The translations under genes were made by a program, and so were the position numbers. The notes beneath the pieces are model-generated. The model saw only the letters and a program-made list of their open reading frames with translations. It was not told the DNA's origin and did not search any database. This document shows, piece by piece, positions 25,809 to 36,281 of a stretch of 53,165 bases of DNA. This DNA is from Chloroflexota bacterium (GTDB lineage: Bacteria; Chloroflexota; Limnocylindria; Limnocylindrales; CSP1-4): contig JACCVQ010000153.1 in NCBI GenBank assembly GCA_013698095.1, positions 1-53,165 on the forward strand, written 5' to 3'. The stretch's first letter is position 1. The number at the start of each line of letters is the position of its first letter.

Positions 25809-26632
25809 AGGAGCCGGGCGGCCGCCCGATCGACGAACCAGGTCGCGCCCGGCCGCCGGGCGAGCTGGGCCGGGAGCTGCCGCTCGTCGCGCTCGCCCTT
25901 GAGGATCGCCTGGAGGATCTCAGCCTTGGACGCCCCATGGCTCACGACGATCAGCTCGTGGGCGGCGACGACAAGCGCGGGGTTCAGGGTCACCCGTGGG
26001 ACATGCGGCTCGATGTGGGTCGGGGCCGGGACGCCGATGACCCAGTCCGGGGCGTCGAACGCGGGCGAGCCCGGAAAGGCCGACAGGATGTGGCCATCCG
26101 AGCCGAGGCCGAGCAGCATCAGGTCGAACGCCGGCCAGCCGTCGTCGTTCGTGTCGGGGCCGTCGGCCTGGATGACTTCAGCGTAGTGGTGGGCCGCCCA
26201 GGTCTCGTCGTGACCGCCGCCGATCGCGACCGCGGTCTCGATCGGGTGGACCTGGTCGCTCGGAATCAGGACGCCGCTGCTCCGCCCGGTGACGACGTCG
26301 CCGCCGAGTCCGCCGGTCCCCGACTGGCCAGAACGATGGGCCACGTTGAGCAGGATGTCGTTGGCGATCTTGGCGTTCGAGAGGGGGTGGTCGGTCGGGA
26401 CGAAGCGCTCGTCCGTCCACCACAGCTGGACCTTTCGCCAGTCGAGCTCCTCGCGCAGCGGCGACGTGGCGAGGTGGTGGTAGATCGCGGCCGGGGCCGA
26501 TCCGCCGGTCGTCACCCAGTGGGCCTCAGCGTGGTCGTCGATGGCGACGTCCAGGATCTCGACGATCCGCTCGGCGGCCGCCAGGGCGCACGCCTCGGGA
26601 TCGGCAAGGACGACGATCGTGGGCTCGGTCAT
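25805..26632 (-). CDS. pgl: 6-phosphogluconolactonase (DevB/Pgl type)
   Basis: A 275-residue protein from the ATG at 26630-26632. It hydrolyses 6-phosphogluconolactone to 6-phosphogluconate, the second step of the oxidative pentose phosphate pathway. The N-terminal TTGGSAP and the motifs WWTDERFVP and LLGLGSDGHILSAFPGS are diagnostic of the glucosamine-6-phosphate isomerase/6PGL fold, with the aspartate and histidine of SDGH in the active site. Its ATG overlaps the opcA stop by four bases, and its position after zwf-opcA fits actinobacterial and other gene orders. A glucosamine-6-phosphate deaminase is less likely in this context. Confidence 0.9.
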   Translation of the reverse strand: MTEPTIVVLADPEACALAAAERIVEILDVAIDDHAEAHWVTTGGSAPAAIYHHLATSPLREELDWRKVQLWWTDERFVPTDHPLSNAKIANDILLNVAHRSGQSGTGGLGGDVVTGRSSGVLIPSDQVHPIETAVAIGGGHDETWAAHHYAEVIQADGPDTNDDGWPAFDLMLLGLGSDGHILSAFPGSPAFDAPDWVIGVPAPTHIEPHVPRVTLNPALVVAAHELIVVSHGASKAEILQAILKGERDERQLPAQLARRPGATWFVDRAAARLL

Positions 26633-27966
26633 GGGGGCGTCCCTCCGGCGAGCTGGGCGGCCAGGGCGAGCGTTCCGACGGCGACCGGATCGCGCCCGCC
26701 CGCCTCGATCGCCTCGGCCAGGAGATCGATGTCCGTCCGGCGGGGCGCCGTGAAGCCGCGCTCGAGGGCATGGACGCCGTCCTGCCAGACCCGGACGTGG
26801 ACCGCTTCCTGCTCGGCCGTGACGTCGGCCCGCAGCTCCGAGCCGCGCCAGTCGGCGAGGAGCTCGACCCGGAGCGTCGTCCCGGCCGGCATCTCGGACA
26901 GGACCGGCCGGATCACGAGGGCAACATCGGTCCGATCGAGGCGGAGCGTCGCCCCGAGGCCCGCGCTCGGGTTGGCAAGGCTCGTCACGCGGCCACTGCT
27001 CGAGCGGACGGGCGCCTTGCGCGACGGCCCACCGGTCATCGGCGCGAGCGGCTTCGTCACCGTCATCGCGAGCCGCGACCCAAGCCAGGCGGCGTGATAC
27101 AGCGGCTTCACGATGTTCGTCGTCTCCGCCCCGAACTCGTCGCGGACGCCGTACGTCACGGCGATTCGGCGGATGTGGCGGAGGTAGGGCAGGAAGTCGG
27201 GGATGTCGAAGATCGCTGCGATCGCCTCGCGCCAGCGTGACTGGCGAACCATCGCGAAGTCCGAGATGGCGATCGGGAATCGTTCGGCCGCCGCCGCCAT
27301 CTTGCGCAGCTGGTCGAGCCCGGTTCCGTGCCAGCCGGAGCCGTCGACCACGAGCCGGTCCGACATCGCGAGCAGGTCGTTGACCGGGTCGCTGCCGAAG
27401 TGCGGTTCGTCCGGCCACCAGACCGTGACCGGCAGATCGTGGATCAGGAGCGGCGCGACGATCGCATCGAGGTGCCGGCCGGCCTCCCCGCCGCAGACCA
27501 GGTGGATCGTCTCGGCGCACGTCTCGGGCGCATCCACCCGGGGCAGCACGCAATGGGCGACGATCTGGGCGTCGAGCCACGAGGGGCCGTCCGGGTCGGC
27601 CGGTTGGACGATCGTGGTCCGCGACGGATGACGGCCGACGAGGCGCTGGATCGTGGCCGCGCAGCGCTCGCCGACCTCGGGCCGGCCGGCGATGACGACG
27701 AGGTTCATGACGTTCGTCCGGGCCCCGATCATCCGGTCGTTCACGTGGTCGCCGTCGCGGTCGCCCATCAGCTGCTCAACGTTGTGGGCCCAGATCCGGA
27801 CGAGCTCCTGCTCGACCTCCTCGATGCTGTGGGCGCGCGAGCGCCACCTGAGCGTCGGCTCGTTCGGCCTGGCGGGAGCGTCGGACGCAACCGGCCCACC
27901 TGCGGCGGATGGCGTCGACGGAGCTCCGCCTCCGACCGCAGCCGGAGTGACCGAGGGGCTGCTCAC
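26629..27966 (-). CDS. opcA: OpcA-like glucose-6-phosphate dehydrogenase assembly protein
   Basis: A 445-residue protein with the OpcA layout. The N-terminal half contains NVMNLVVIAGRPE (about residues 84-96) and an IHLVCGGEAGRHLDAIVAPLL-like stretch split over residues 155-175, and PVTVWWPDEPHFGSDP near 179 is the most distinctive family motif. OpcA activates G6PDH allosterically in cyanobacteria and is conserved beside zwf in Actinobacteria. The first 35 residues are low-complexity Pro/Ala/Gly. The protein has four cysteines while the adjacent G6PDH has none. The GTG start is 16 bases past the zwf stop and the gene overlaps pgl. Confidence 0.88.
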   Translation of the reverse strand: MSSPSVTPAAVGGGAPSTPSAAGGPVASDAPARPNEPTLRWRSRAHSIEEVEQELVRIWAHNVEQLMGDRDGDHVNDRMIGARTNVMNLVVIAGRPEVGERCAATIQRLVGRHPSRTTIVQPADPDGPSWLDAQIVAHCVLPRVDAPETCAETIHLVCGGEAGRHLDAIVAPLLIHDLPVTVWWPDEPHFGSDPVNDLLAMSDRLVVDGSGWHGTGLDQLRKMAAAAERFPIAISDFAMVRQSRWREAIAAIFDIPDFLPYLRHIRRIAVTYGVRDEFGAETTNIVKPLYHAAWLGSRLAMTVTKPLAPMTGGPSRKAPVRSSSGRVTSLANPSAGLGATLRLDRTDVALVIRPVLSEMPAGTTLRVELLADWRGSELRADVTAEQEAVHVRVWQDGVHALERGFTAPRRTDIDLLAEAIEAGGRDPVAVGTLALAAQLAGGTPP

Positions 27967-27982
27967 GACTGAGGTTGCCCGT

Positions 27983-29692
<1,710 letters not shown>

Positions 29693-30049
29693 GGCAACGC
29701 CTCCTCGGCGCGATCGGGCCATATGACAGCCTGGCGAGCCGTATCCAACCGGTGGGAGGCAGGACAGGCAACCTGGCGGGCATTGTCAGCCTCCGGAGGC
29801 AAATTCCGGGCCCCCGCATGCCCGACTGGGCGGGTTGGGGCCGCCGTTCGCTGCCGAGTGCTTACGAGGCTGGCATATGAGAACAGCGGAGCGGCCGGCA
29901 CGACCGCGGACGGCCGCGCGATGGCGCTAGGCGGCGCCGACGGGACACTCACTCGGTCTTCACCGGATGGCCACCTCGGGCCGATGGAGTCGCGGAGCTC
30001 CTCTTCGGACCTTGGTGAGTCGATCGCGCTTGATCCTTCATGGAGCGGT
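29693..30049. other. Intergenic region between gnd and zwf
   Basis: About 360 bases. The part next to gnd (29949-30049) looks like a decayed tandem copy of the gnd 3' end (separate entry). The rest, 29693-29948, holds the zwf ribosome-binding site and presumably its promoter, but no tRNA, ORF or clear palindrome. Confidence 0.5.
29949..30049 (-). pseudogene. Decayed tandem duplicate of the gnd 3' end
   Basis: On the minus strand this stretch ends in codons for GGHPVKTE plus TGA, almost the same as the true gnd ending GGHAVKTE plus TGA exactly 101 bases upstream. The plus-strand 15-mers at 29949-29963 and 30050-30064 differ at one base. Weaker similarity continues back (RSMKDQ versus RSRQDD) and needs small indels to align. 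It looks like a 101-bp tandem duplication that has decayed. It carries no function I can see. Confidence 0.45.
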
Positions 30050-30949
30050 TCACTCCGTCTTCACGGCGTGCCCGCCGAATTCGTTCCTGAGCGCGGCGAG
30101 GACCTTCGCGCCGTAGGAGTCGTCCTGGCGGGAGCGGAAGCGGGTCAGCAGCGACAGGGTGATGATCGGCGCGGGGACGTCGTGGTCGATCGCCTCCTGG
30201 ACCGTCCAGCGGCCCTCGCCCGAATCGGCGACAAAGCCCTTCAGGTGCTCGAGATCCTGGCCGTTGGCGGTGAACGCCCGGCCCAGGAGCTCCAGCAGCC
30301 ACGACCGCACGACCGAGCCCTGCATCCACAGGTTCGAGATGGCGGCAAGGTCGAGCGGATAGGACGAGGCATGCATGATCTCGAAGCCCTCGGCGTAGGC
30401 CTGCATCAGCCCGTATTCGATCCCGTTGTGAACCATCTTCACGTAGTGCCCGGCGCCCGCCCCGCCGACGTGGAGATAGCCGCCGTCAGGGGCGAGCGAG
30501 AGGAAGATCGGCTCGAGCGGCTTCACCGCCGCTTCGTCGCCGCCGACCATCAGGCAATAGCCGACCTGGAGGCCCCAGATCCCGCCGGACGTGCCGGCGT
30601 CGACGTAGTTGATGCCCTTCTCGGCGAGATCCTTGTGGCGGCGCTGGTCGTCGTGAAAGTTCGTGTTCCCGCCGTCGATGATCGTGTCGCCCGCTTCCAG
30701 GTGCTCCATCAGCTCGGCGATCTGGGCCTCGGTCGCGTCGCCGGCCGGGACCATGATCCAGACCGCCCGCGGCTTCTCGAGCTTCGAGACCAGCTCCTCG
30801 ATCGAGTACGAGGCGATCGCGCCTTCTCCCTCGATCTCCTTCGTCTTCTCAGCGGTCCGGTTGTAGGCGACGACCTCGTGCTCGTCGCGGAGGAGGCGGC
30901 GGACCATGTTCGCGCCCATTCGGCCCAGACCGACGAAACCGATCCGCAT
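30050..30949 (-). CDS. gnd: 6-phosphogluconate dehydrogenase, decarboxylating (short form)
   Basis: A 299-residue enzyme from the ATG at 30947-30949. It converts 6-phosphogluconate to ribulose 5-phosphate, CO2 and NAD(P)H. The Rossmann motif GFVGLGRMGANM is at residues 4-15, IIDGGNTN is near 94 and the catalytic KMVHNGIEYG motif is near 172. At ~300 residues it belongs to the short GntZ/YqeC-like type, not the ~470-residue Gnd; the short form often prefers NAD+. It lies 56 bases downstream of pgi and before zwf. Confidence 0.9.
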   Translation of the reverse strand: MRIGFVGLGRMGANMVRRLLRDEHEVVAYNRTAEKTKEIEGEGAIASYSIEELVSKLEKPRAVWIMVPAGDATEAQIAELMEHLEAGDTIIDGGNTNFHDDQRRHKDLAEKGINYVDAGTSGGIWGLQVGYCLMVGGDEAAVKPLEPIFLSLAPDGGYLHVGGAGAGHYVKMVHNGIEYGLMQAYAEGFEIMHASSYPLDLAAISNLWMQGSVVRSWLLELLGRAFTANGQDLEHLKGFVADSGEGRWTVQEAIDHDVPAPIITLSLLTRFRSRQDDSYGAKVLAALRNEFGGHAVKTE

Positions 30950-31005
30950 GTTGTGTGGCCCTCCAGAGTGTCGTTGCCGGGGCGTGGACGTGCCCCGGAG
31001 GATGA

Positions 31006-32784
31006 TCAGTCGGCGGGGAGCGCCTCGCGCAGGGCGATCTCGAGCGCGACCAGGCCGCGCTCGACATCGCCGAGGTGAACGCGGAGGATCGGCAGGTCGT
31101 GGGCTTCGATCGCCGCGAAGTCGCCCTCCGCCTGGGCGTCGATCAGGCGGCCGAAGGTGTACGGCCAGCCCGGGATCGGCCGATCGACGGGGTGGTCGGA
31201 GGTCAGTTGCAGGAACCAGCCGCTGGCCGGACCGCCCTTGTGGAGCTGACCGGTCGAGTGGAGAAAGCGCGGACCGTAGCCGGCGGTCGTGGCGTTGCGG
31301 GTCGAGTCCCGGAGGAGGACGCGGATCCGGTCGAGGGCGGCGTCGGCGGCCGCGGACGGGGCGATGAACGCCTGGAGCGCAAGGTAGGCGTTCGGCGTGC
31401 GCCGGGCGAGGTGCCGGGCCAGCTCGCCGACGACCGAGCCGTCGCCGGCGGTCAGACGCAGGGTCGCGTCCCCATGGAGAGCGAGGCCAGTGGTCTCGTC
31501 CGTCACGAGGGCGGGCGGTGGCGCTGTCGGGGCGGCGCCGGATTCGGCGGCGGCCAGGACGGACCGGGTCAGGTTCTTCGCCTCCTCGACGTTGGGCTGG
31601 TCGAACGGGTCGATCCCGAGAACGGCCCCGGCGATCGCGGTCGCGACCTCCCAGCGGAACGCCTCGGCGCCGAGGTCGATCGGGTCGGCGATCTCGATCC
31701 GGATCACGGGACTTCCCGCATTGGCGGCGGCCGTGGCCAGGGCATCGGCCGCGGCGTTTCCGCCGCCGCCGCCGAGCGCCAGCCGGACGAACACGCGATC
31801 GTCGCCGTAGGCGTCGACGGCGCCGAGTGGCTCGCGATCGATCGGAACGATCCCTGACCCGTGCTTGCCGGTGCTTTCGGCGATCAGCTGCTCGAGCCAG
31901 GCGCCGAAGCTGTTGATCTCCGAGTCGGCGAGGATGGTCAACTTGTCGCGCCCTCCCTTCGCCAGCGTTCCGAGGGCGAGCCCCAGGCTGACCCCCGGGT
32001 TCGCGCCGGGCTCGGGCTCGCGACACGCTCCGGCCATCGCCACGGCCGAGGCGAGCAACGCGTCGAGGTCCAGCCCGATCAGGCTGGCAGGAACGAGCCC
32101 GACATAGGTCAGGGCCGAGTAGCGGCCACCGATGTCCGGCGGGTTGAGGAAGACCTCGCGGAGCTCGTCGTGATGGGGAATCGCCTCGACACTCTTGCCG
32201 GGGTCGGTGATCGCGACCATCAGCTCGCCGGCGTGCTCATCGCGGGGAGCGTGCCGCGCCCGAAGCGCCCGCTCGGCGCGGTCCCAGGCGTCGGCCTGGA
32301 AGGCGAGCGGCTCCGTCGTGGTCCCGGACTTGCTGGCGACGATCCAGAGGGTCGCCAACGGATCGAGGTCGTCGACCACCGCGGCGACGGCCGCCGGGTC
32401 GGTCGAGTCGAGGACGCGCAGGTCGAGCCAGCCGTCGGTCGTGCCGAAGGTCTTGTGGAACACGTCCGGGGCAAGGCTGCTGCCGCCCATCCCACCGACG
32501 ACCGCAGTCGTGAAGCCGGCGTCGCGGGCGCCCTCACCGAATCCTTCGAGAGCGGCGATCTGGTCGGTGAAGTGGGCCGGTGCGTCGAGCCATCCGAGGC
32601 GATCGGCGATCTCGCGCTGAACTCGCTCGTTCGCCGACCACAGGCTCGCGTCCCGGTCCCACAGGCGCTCGGCCCAGCGTTCGTCGCGGGCCTGCTCGAC
32701 GGCCGCGTCGTAGGCGGCTGTCGCGTCGCCAAGCTGGAGCTGGGGGATCACCGGGCTGGGCGTTGAGGTCGTTTCGTCAGGCAT
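31006..32784 (-). CDS. pgi: Glucose-6-phosphate isomerase (type of the Tal-PGI fusions)
   Basis: A 592-residue isomerase that interconverts glucose 6-phosphate and fructose 6-phosphate. VVGGMGGSSLAP (about 95-106), SKSGTTTEP (151-159) and HSTGQLHKGGP near the C-terminus match the PGI domain that is fused to transaldolase in many bacteria. Here no transaldolase domain is attached; a separate one is encoded at 45686. The start at 32782-32784 is preferred because a TACCAT hexamer ends seven bases before it. An ATG at 32793 lies inside that hexamer and would add three residues. It precedes gnd in the pentose phosphate block. Confidence 0.88.
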   Translation of the reverse strand: MPDETTSTPSPVIPQLQLGDATAAYDAAVEQARDERWAERLWDRDASLWSANERVQREIADRLGWLDAPAHFTDQIAALEGFGEGARDAGFTTAVVGGMGGSSLAPDVFHKTFGTTDGWLDLRVLDSTDPAAVAAVVDDLDPLATLWIVASKSGTTTEPLAFQADAWDRAERALRARHAPRDEHAGELMVAITDPGKSVEAIPHHDELREVFLNPPDIGGRYSALTYVGLVPASLIGLDLDALLASAVAMAGACREPEPGANPGVSLGLALGTLAKGGRDKLTILADSEINSFGAWLEQLIAESTGKHGSGIVPIDREPLGAVDAYGDDRVFVRLALGGGGGNAAADALATAAANAGSPVIRIEIADPIDLGAEAFRWEVATAIAGAVLGIDPFDQPNVEEAKNLTRSVLAAAESGAAPTAPPPALVTDETTGLALHGDATLRLTAGDGSVVGELARHLARRTPNAYLALQAFIAPSAAADAALDRIRVLLRDSTRNATTAGYGPRFLHSTGQLHKGGPASGWFLQLTSDHPVDRPIPGWPYTFGRLIDAQAEGDFAAIEAHDLPILRVHLGDVERGLVALEIALREALPAD

Positions 32785-32791
32785 CGCGCCC

Positions 32792-32797
32792 ATGGTA
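32792..32797 (-). promoter_or_regulatory. -10-like hexamer TACCAT before pgi
   Basis: On the minus strand TACCAT is followed by seven bases and the ATG at 32784. It is the same hexamer and nearly the same spacing as before citrate synthase. Confidence 0.5.
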
Positions 32798-32879
32798 GTC
32801 CGACTCCGGGCGGCGGCACCTTGCGCCTGCGTGCCAAGGGCGGTAGACGGTCCGAGTCGTCCGGCGGCCTTGAATCGGA

Positions 32880-33341
32880 TCAGCCGCGCTCGGATGCCTC
32901 GATCGCGAGAACCTTGTCGAGCCTGCGGCGGTGACGTTCCTCGCCGCTGAACCGCGCACCGAGGAAGGCGACGACGCACTCCCACGCCGGCTCCGGGCCG
33001 ATGACCCGCGAGCCGAGTGTCAGGACGTTCATGTCGTCGTGCTCGACGCCCTGGTGGGCCGAGTAGGTGTCGTGGCAGACCGCCGTCCGGATCCCGACGA
33101 CCTTGTTGGCCGCCACGCTCGCCCCGACCCCGGAGCCGCAGATCAGGATTCCGCGGTCGGCCTCGCGGTCGCGGACGGCAAAGGCGACGCGCGCCGCGAA
33201 GTCCGGATAGTCGTCAAACGGGTCCGAGCCGTCACCGCCGAGGTCGATCGCCTCGTGCTCCGTGCCCGACGCGACGAGGCGGCGGAGCAACTCGTCCTTG
33301 AGGGCCGCCCCGGCGTGATCGGCAGCGAAGGCGACACGCAT
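32880..33341 (-). CDS. rpiB: Ribose-5-phosphate isomerase B
   Basis: A 153-residue protein of the RpiB/LacAB family, interconverting ribulose 5-phosphate and ribose 5-phosphate. The start [11 protein letters not shown], the DYPDFA motif near residue 45 and [18 protein letters not shown] (about 65-82, with the catalytic cysteine) are typical, followed by HDTYSA and [11 protein letters not shown]. The ATG at 33339-33341 overlaps the stop of the PIN toxin gene by one base (TGATG), so it is likely co-transcribed with the toxin-antitoxin pair. It supplies ribose 5-phosphate next to transketolase. Confidence 0.92.
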   Translation of the reverse strand: MRVAFAADHAGAALKDELLRRLVASGTEHEAIDLGGDGSDPFDDYPDFAARVAFAVRDREADRGILICGSGVGASVAANKVVGIRTAVCHDTYSAHQGVEHDDMNVLTLGSRVIGPEPAWECVVAFLGARFSGEERHRRRLDKVLAIEASERG

Positions 33342-33748
33342 CAGCCGCCGACCACCGTGACCTGCCGCCCGACGGATGGCCATCCGAGGTCGGTCGTCAG
33401 GATGTCGTCGGCGTCGAGCACGATGGCCGTCGCGACGATGAGGGCATCCGGCAGGGCGAGATTCCGTCCGTTCGAGGCACGTGCTGCCGCAGCCGCGTGG
33501 GCCATGCGTCTCGTAAGTGGCTCAACCGTGGCCGGGAGCTCGTCAATGAACCGCTCGACCTGGTCGACGACGGCCTGGCCCGACCGGAATGGATGCACGA
33601 GGGCCTCGGCGAGCGCGGATGCCGGAATCGCCAGGCGATCACCGCGACGGATCGCGGTCGAGATTGCGGCGACCGCTGCGCCGTGATGCGTGTCCTGCGG
33701 CGACAGCGCCGCGATCACGACCCCGGCATCAACGACCGTCAATCCCAT
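33341..33748 (-). CDS. PIN-domain ribonuclease toxin (VapC-like)
   Basis: A 135-residue PIN-domain protein. The first acidic residue is in [11 protein letters not shown] (Asp7), a Glu lies in [10 protein letters not shown] (about residue 48), an Asp in [12 protein letters not shown] (about 100), and an Asp in ILTTDLGW (about 119). These match the Mg2+-binding tetrad of VapC ribonucleases. The start overlaps the antitoxin gene by 10 bases. As with known VapC toxins it probably cleaves tRNA or rRNA when the antitoxin is degraded. It sits between tkt and rpiB. Confidence 0.85.
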   Translation of the reverse strand: MGLTVVDAGVVIAALSPQDTHHGAAVAAISTAIRRGDRLAIPASALAEALVHPFRSGQAVVDQVERFIDELPATVEPLTRRMAHAAAAARASNGRNLALPDALIVATAIVLDADDILTTDLGWPSVGRQVTVVGG

Positions 33749-33990
33749 TCGGATCGCAGCTCTTCCAGGGCGCCGAGCGGCCAGACGCCGGGCATCGTGC
33801 CCGCATACCGCTCGATCGCGCTCAAGGCCCTCCGGAGCACGATGTCGCCACTGTCGAGATTTTCGACTCGCAACTCATCTCCGGCCTGAAGGCCTGCCCG
33901 GGCGAGGACGTCGACCGGGATCGTCACCTGATGCTTCGGGCTCACCCGAGTGTACCCGCGCCGCCGCTTGTTCTTTACTCTTTCACCCAT
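33739..33990 (-). CDS. AbrB/MazE-type antitoxin
   Basis: An 83-residue protein. Residues about 13-50 (YTRVSPKHQVTIP, then AGLQAGDELRVE) form a swapped-hairpin AbrB/SpoVT DNA-binding domain. The C-terminal ~30 residues, with [17 protein letters not shown], probably wrap the PIN toxin. It is the first gene of a two-gene toxin-antitoxin unit, with a 10-base overlap. A perfect 9-bp inverted repeat covers its start codon, the expected place for autorepression by the antitoxin/toxin complex. Confidence 0.85.
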   Translation of the reverse strand: MGERVKNKRRRGYTRVSPKHQVTIPVDVLARAGLQAGDELRVENLDSGDIVLRRALSAIERYAGTMPGVWPLGALEELRSEWD

Positions 33991-33999
33991 GAGTAAAGA
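33972..33999. promoter_or_regulatory. Operator-like palindrome over the antitoxin start
   Basis: TCTTTACTC at 33972-33980 and GAGTAAAGA at 33991-33999 are perfect 9-bp inverted arms with a 10-base spacer that contains the ATG. The arms are unusually AT-rich for this DNA. The position over the transcription and translation start fits autoregulation of the toxin-antitoxin operon. Confidence 0.7.
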
Positions 34000-34024
34000 C
34001 TAGCCTCCAGGACCCGTCTGTCAA
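33997..34024 (-). promoter_or_regulatory. Promoter of the toxin-antitoxin operon
   Basis: On the minus strand a perfect TTGACA (34019-34024) is followed by 16 bases, TAGTCT (33997-34002), six bases and the ATG at 33990. This is the clearest sigma-70-like promoter in the window and predicts a leaderless mRNA. It starts three bases after the tkt stop codon. Confidence 0.7.
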
Positions 34025-34027
34025 CGG

Positions 34028-36217
34028 TCAGCTGTGCCCGGGATCCGAGCCGCCGGTCCGGTTCACGCCGGACTCGCCCTCGTCCAGGGTCGGGTGGCTG
34101 TCGTCACCTCCGCCGTTGTCGCCGCTCGGGCCGTGGCCGCGGCGCGGCGCCGGCAGGTGGCCCGGCTCGAGGGTCGCGAGCGGCCCACGGACCTTGCCGC
34201 CGATCACGTCGCGGGCGACCGCGACGACTCGATCGATCGTGAAGCCGAACTTCTCGAAGATCGTGCCGGCCGGAGCCGACGCGCCGAAGTGGTCGAGGCC
34301 AATGATCGCGCCCTCGTCGCCGACCCAGCGGTCCCAGCCGAGCGAGACGCCGGCCTCGATCGCGACACGCGCTCGAACGTCCCGCGGCAGGACGGATTCG
34401 CGATAGGCCGCGTCCTGGAGCTCGAACCGCTCCCAGCAGGGGAGCGAGACGACCCGCGCAGCGATCCCGTCGGCCTCGAGCTTCTCTGCCGCGCCGAATG
34501 CGAGTTGGAGCTCCGAGCCCGTCCCGATGAGGATGACCTGGGGTGTCTTGTCGCCGGAGGCCTCGCGCAGGATGTAGCCGCCGCGCCGGACGCCCTCGCG
34601 CGCGCCCTCGGCCGTGCCCGCGAGCGTCGGCAGCTTCTGACGTGTCAGCGACAGCGCCACCGGCCCGGATGGATCCTCCTGGCCGCGCTCGATCGCCAGC
34701 GCCCATGCAGCGGCCGTCTCGTTCGCGTCGCCGGGCCGGATGAACCACAGGTTCGGAATCGCCCGGAGCGCCGCGTAGTGCTCCACCGGCTGGTGGGTCG
34801 GGCCGTCCTCGCCCAATCCCACCGAATCATGCGTCCAGACGTAGATCACCTGGAGCCCGCTGAGTGCGGCGAGCCGCACGGAGCCGCGCATGTAGTCGCT
34901 GAACGTCAGGAACGTCGCTGCGTATGGGATGAATCCACCGTGGTAGGCGATTCCGTTGGCGATTCCGCCCATCGCGTGCTCGCGGACGCCGAACCGGAGG
35001 TTCCGGCCGGGCGACTCCGGCTCGAACGAACCCTCGCCCTTCACGTCGGTCAGGTTGGATTCGGACAGGTCCGCCGCGCCGCCGAACAGCCGCGGGAGCG
35101 GCTTTGCCAGGGCCTGGATCACGTCCTGACTCGCATTGCGGGTGGCGACCTCGACCGCCTGGGCGTAGGTCGGAAGCCCGGCATCCCAGTCGTCGGGCAG
35201 TTGCCCCTCGATGACCCGCCGCCGGAACGCCGCGGCCACGTCGGGGTGGGCCGACTCGTAGCGGCCAAAGGCTCCGTCCCAGGCTTCGACCAGGTCGTCG
35301 CCGGCCGGGATGGCACGGCGGAAGAGCTCGAGCGCCTCGGGCGGCTCGAAGAATGTCTTGTCCGGATCCCAGCCGTAGGCCTCCTTGACGAGTCTCACCT
35401 CGTCCGGGCCGAGCGGCGCGCCGTGGGCCTTTTGGGTGTCCTGGCGGTTCGGGCTGCCAAAGCCGATATGCGTCCGGACCGCGATCAAACTCGGCCGGTC
35501 GTCGGCTCGGGCCTCCTCGATCGCGGCGGCGATCGCATCGATGTCGTTGCCGTCCTCGACCCGGATGGCGTGCCAGCCGTAGGCCTCGAAGCGAGCGACG
35601 ACGTCCTCGGACCAGGCCATCGAGGTGGGGCCGTCGAGCTGGACGTGGTTGTCGTCATAGAGGGCGATCAGCTTCCGCAGGCGAAGGTGGCCGGCGAGCG
35701 AGGCGGCCTCGGATGCGATGCCCTCCTGGAGGTCGCCGTCGGAGCACAGCGTGTAGGTCCAATGGTCGACGATGTCGTGGCCCTCGCGGTTGAACTCGGC
35801 TGCGAGGCGGGCCTCGGCGATTGCCATCCCGACGGCGTTCGCGAAGCCCTGGCCGAGCGGCCCGGTCGTCGCCTCAACGCCGGGCGTCATGCCGAATTCC
35901 GGATGGCCGGGGGTCTTCGATCCCCACTGGCGAAAAGCCTTCAGGTCGTCGAGCGCGACGTCGTAGCCGGTCAGGTGAAGGAGCGAGTAGAGGAGCATCG
36001 AGGCGTGGCCGGCGCTCAGGACGAAGCGGTCGCGGTCCGGCCAGTCGGGATGGGTGGGGGCGTGGCGGAGGAAGCGGGTCCAGAGCGTGTAGGCCATCGC
36101 GGCGGCGCCCATGGGTGCCCCCGGATGGCCGGAGTTCGCCTGCTGGACGCCGTCGATCGAGAGGGTCCGGATCGTGTCGATCGCGAGGCGGTCGAGGGTC
36201 TCGGTGGCGGTCGGCAT
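34028..36217 (-). CDS. tkt: Transketolase
   Basis: A 729-residue thiamine diphosphate enzyme that moves two-carbon units between pentose and other sugar phosphates. SGHPGAPMG at residues 29-37, the TPP motif GDGDLQEG at about 160-167 and DDNHVQLDG about 28 residues further identify it. FGVREHAMG and [16 protein letters not shown] mark the pyrimidine-binding domain. About 40 extra residues at the C-terminus are Gly/Asp/Pro-rich and hydrophilic. The gene is divergent from psuK with 64 bases between starts. It is the upstream-most gene of the minus-strand pentose phosphate block. Confidence 0.93.
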   Translation of the reverse strand: MPTATETLDRLAIDTIRTLSIDGVQQANSGHPGAPMGAAAMAYTLWTRFLRHAPTHPDWPDRDRFVLSAGHASMLLYSLLHLTGYDVALDDLKAFRQWGSKTPGHPEFGMTPGVEATTGPLGQGFANAVGMAIAEARLAAEFNREGHDIVDHWTYTLCSDGDLQEGIASEAASLAGHLRLRKLIALYDDNHVQLDGPTSMAWSEDVVARFEAYGWHAIRVEDGNDIDAIAAAIEEARADDRPSLIAVRTHIGFGSPNRQDTQKAHGAPLGPDEVRLVKEAYGWDPDKTFFEPPEALELFRRAIPAGDDLVEAWDGAFGRYESAHPDVAAAFRRRVIEGQLPDDWDAGLPTYAQAVEVATRNASQDVIQALAKPLPRLFGGAADLSESNLTDVKGEGSFEPESPGRNLRFGVREHAMGGIANGIAYHGGFIPYAATFLTFSDYMRGSVRLAALSGLQVIYVWTHDSVGLGEDGPTHQPVEHYAALRAIPNLWFIRPGDANETAAAWALAIERGQEDPSGPVALSLTRQKLPTLAGTAEGAREGVRRGGYILREASGDKTPQVILIGTGSELQLAFGAAEKLEADGIAARVVSLPCWERFELQDAAYRESVLPRDVRARVAIEAGVSLGWDRWVGDEGAIIGLDHFGASAPAGTIFEKFGFTIDRVVAVARDVIGGKVRGPLATLEPGHLPAPRRGHGPSGDNGGGDDSHPTLDEGESGVNRTGGSDPGHS

Positions 36218-36269
36218 GGAGGTGGGCTCCCGCTGGTCCGGATCGGGTCGCTGTCCGGGTCGCTGCGGC

Positions 36270-36275
36270 TATCCT
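36270..36275 (+). promoter_or_regulatory. -10-like hexamer TATCCT before psuK
   Basis: TATCCT ends six bases before the ATG at 36282 and no ribosome-binding site is visible. It is the same hexamer as at 2948. Confidence 0.5.
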
Positions 36276-36281
36276 CGCAGC

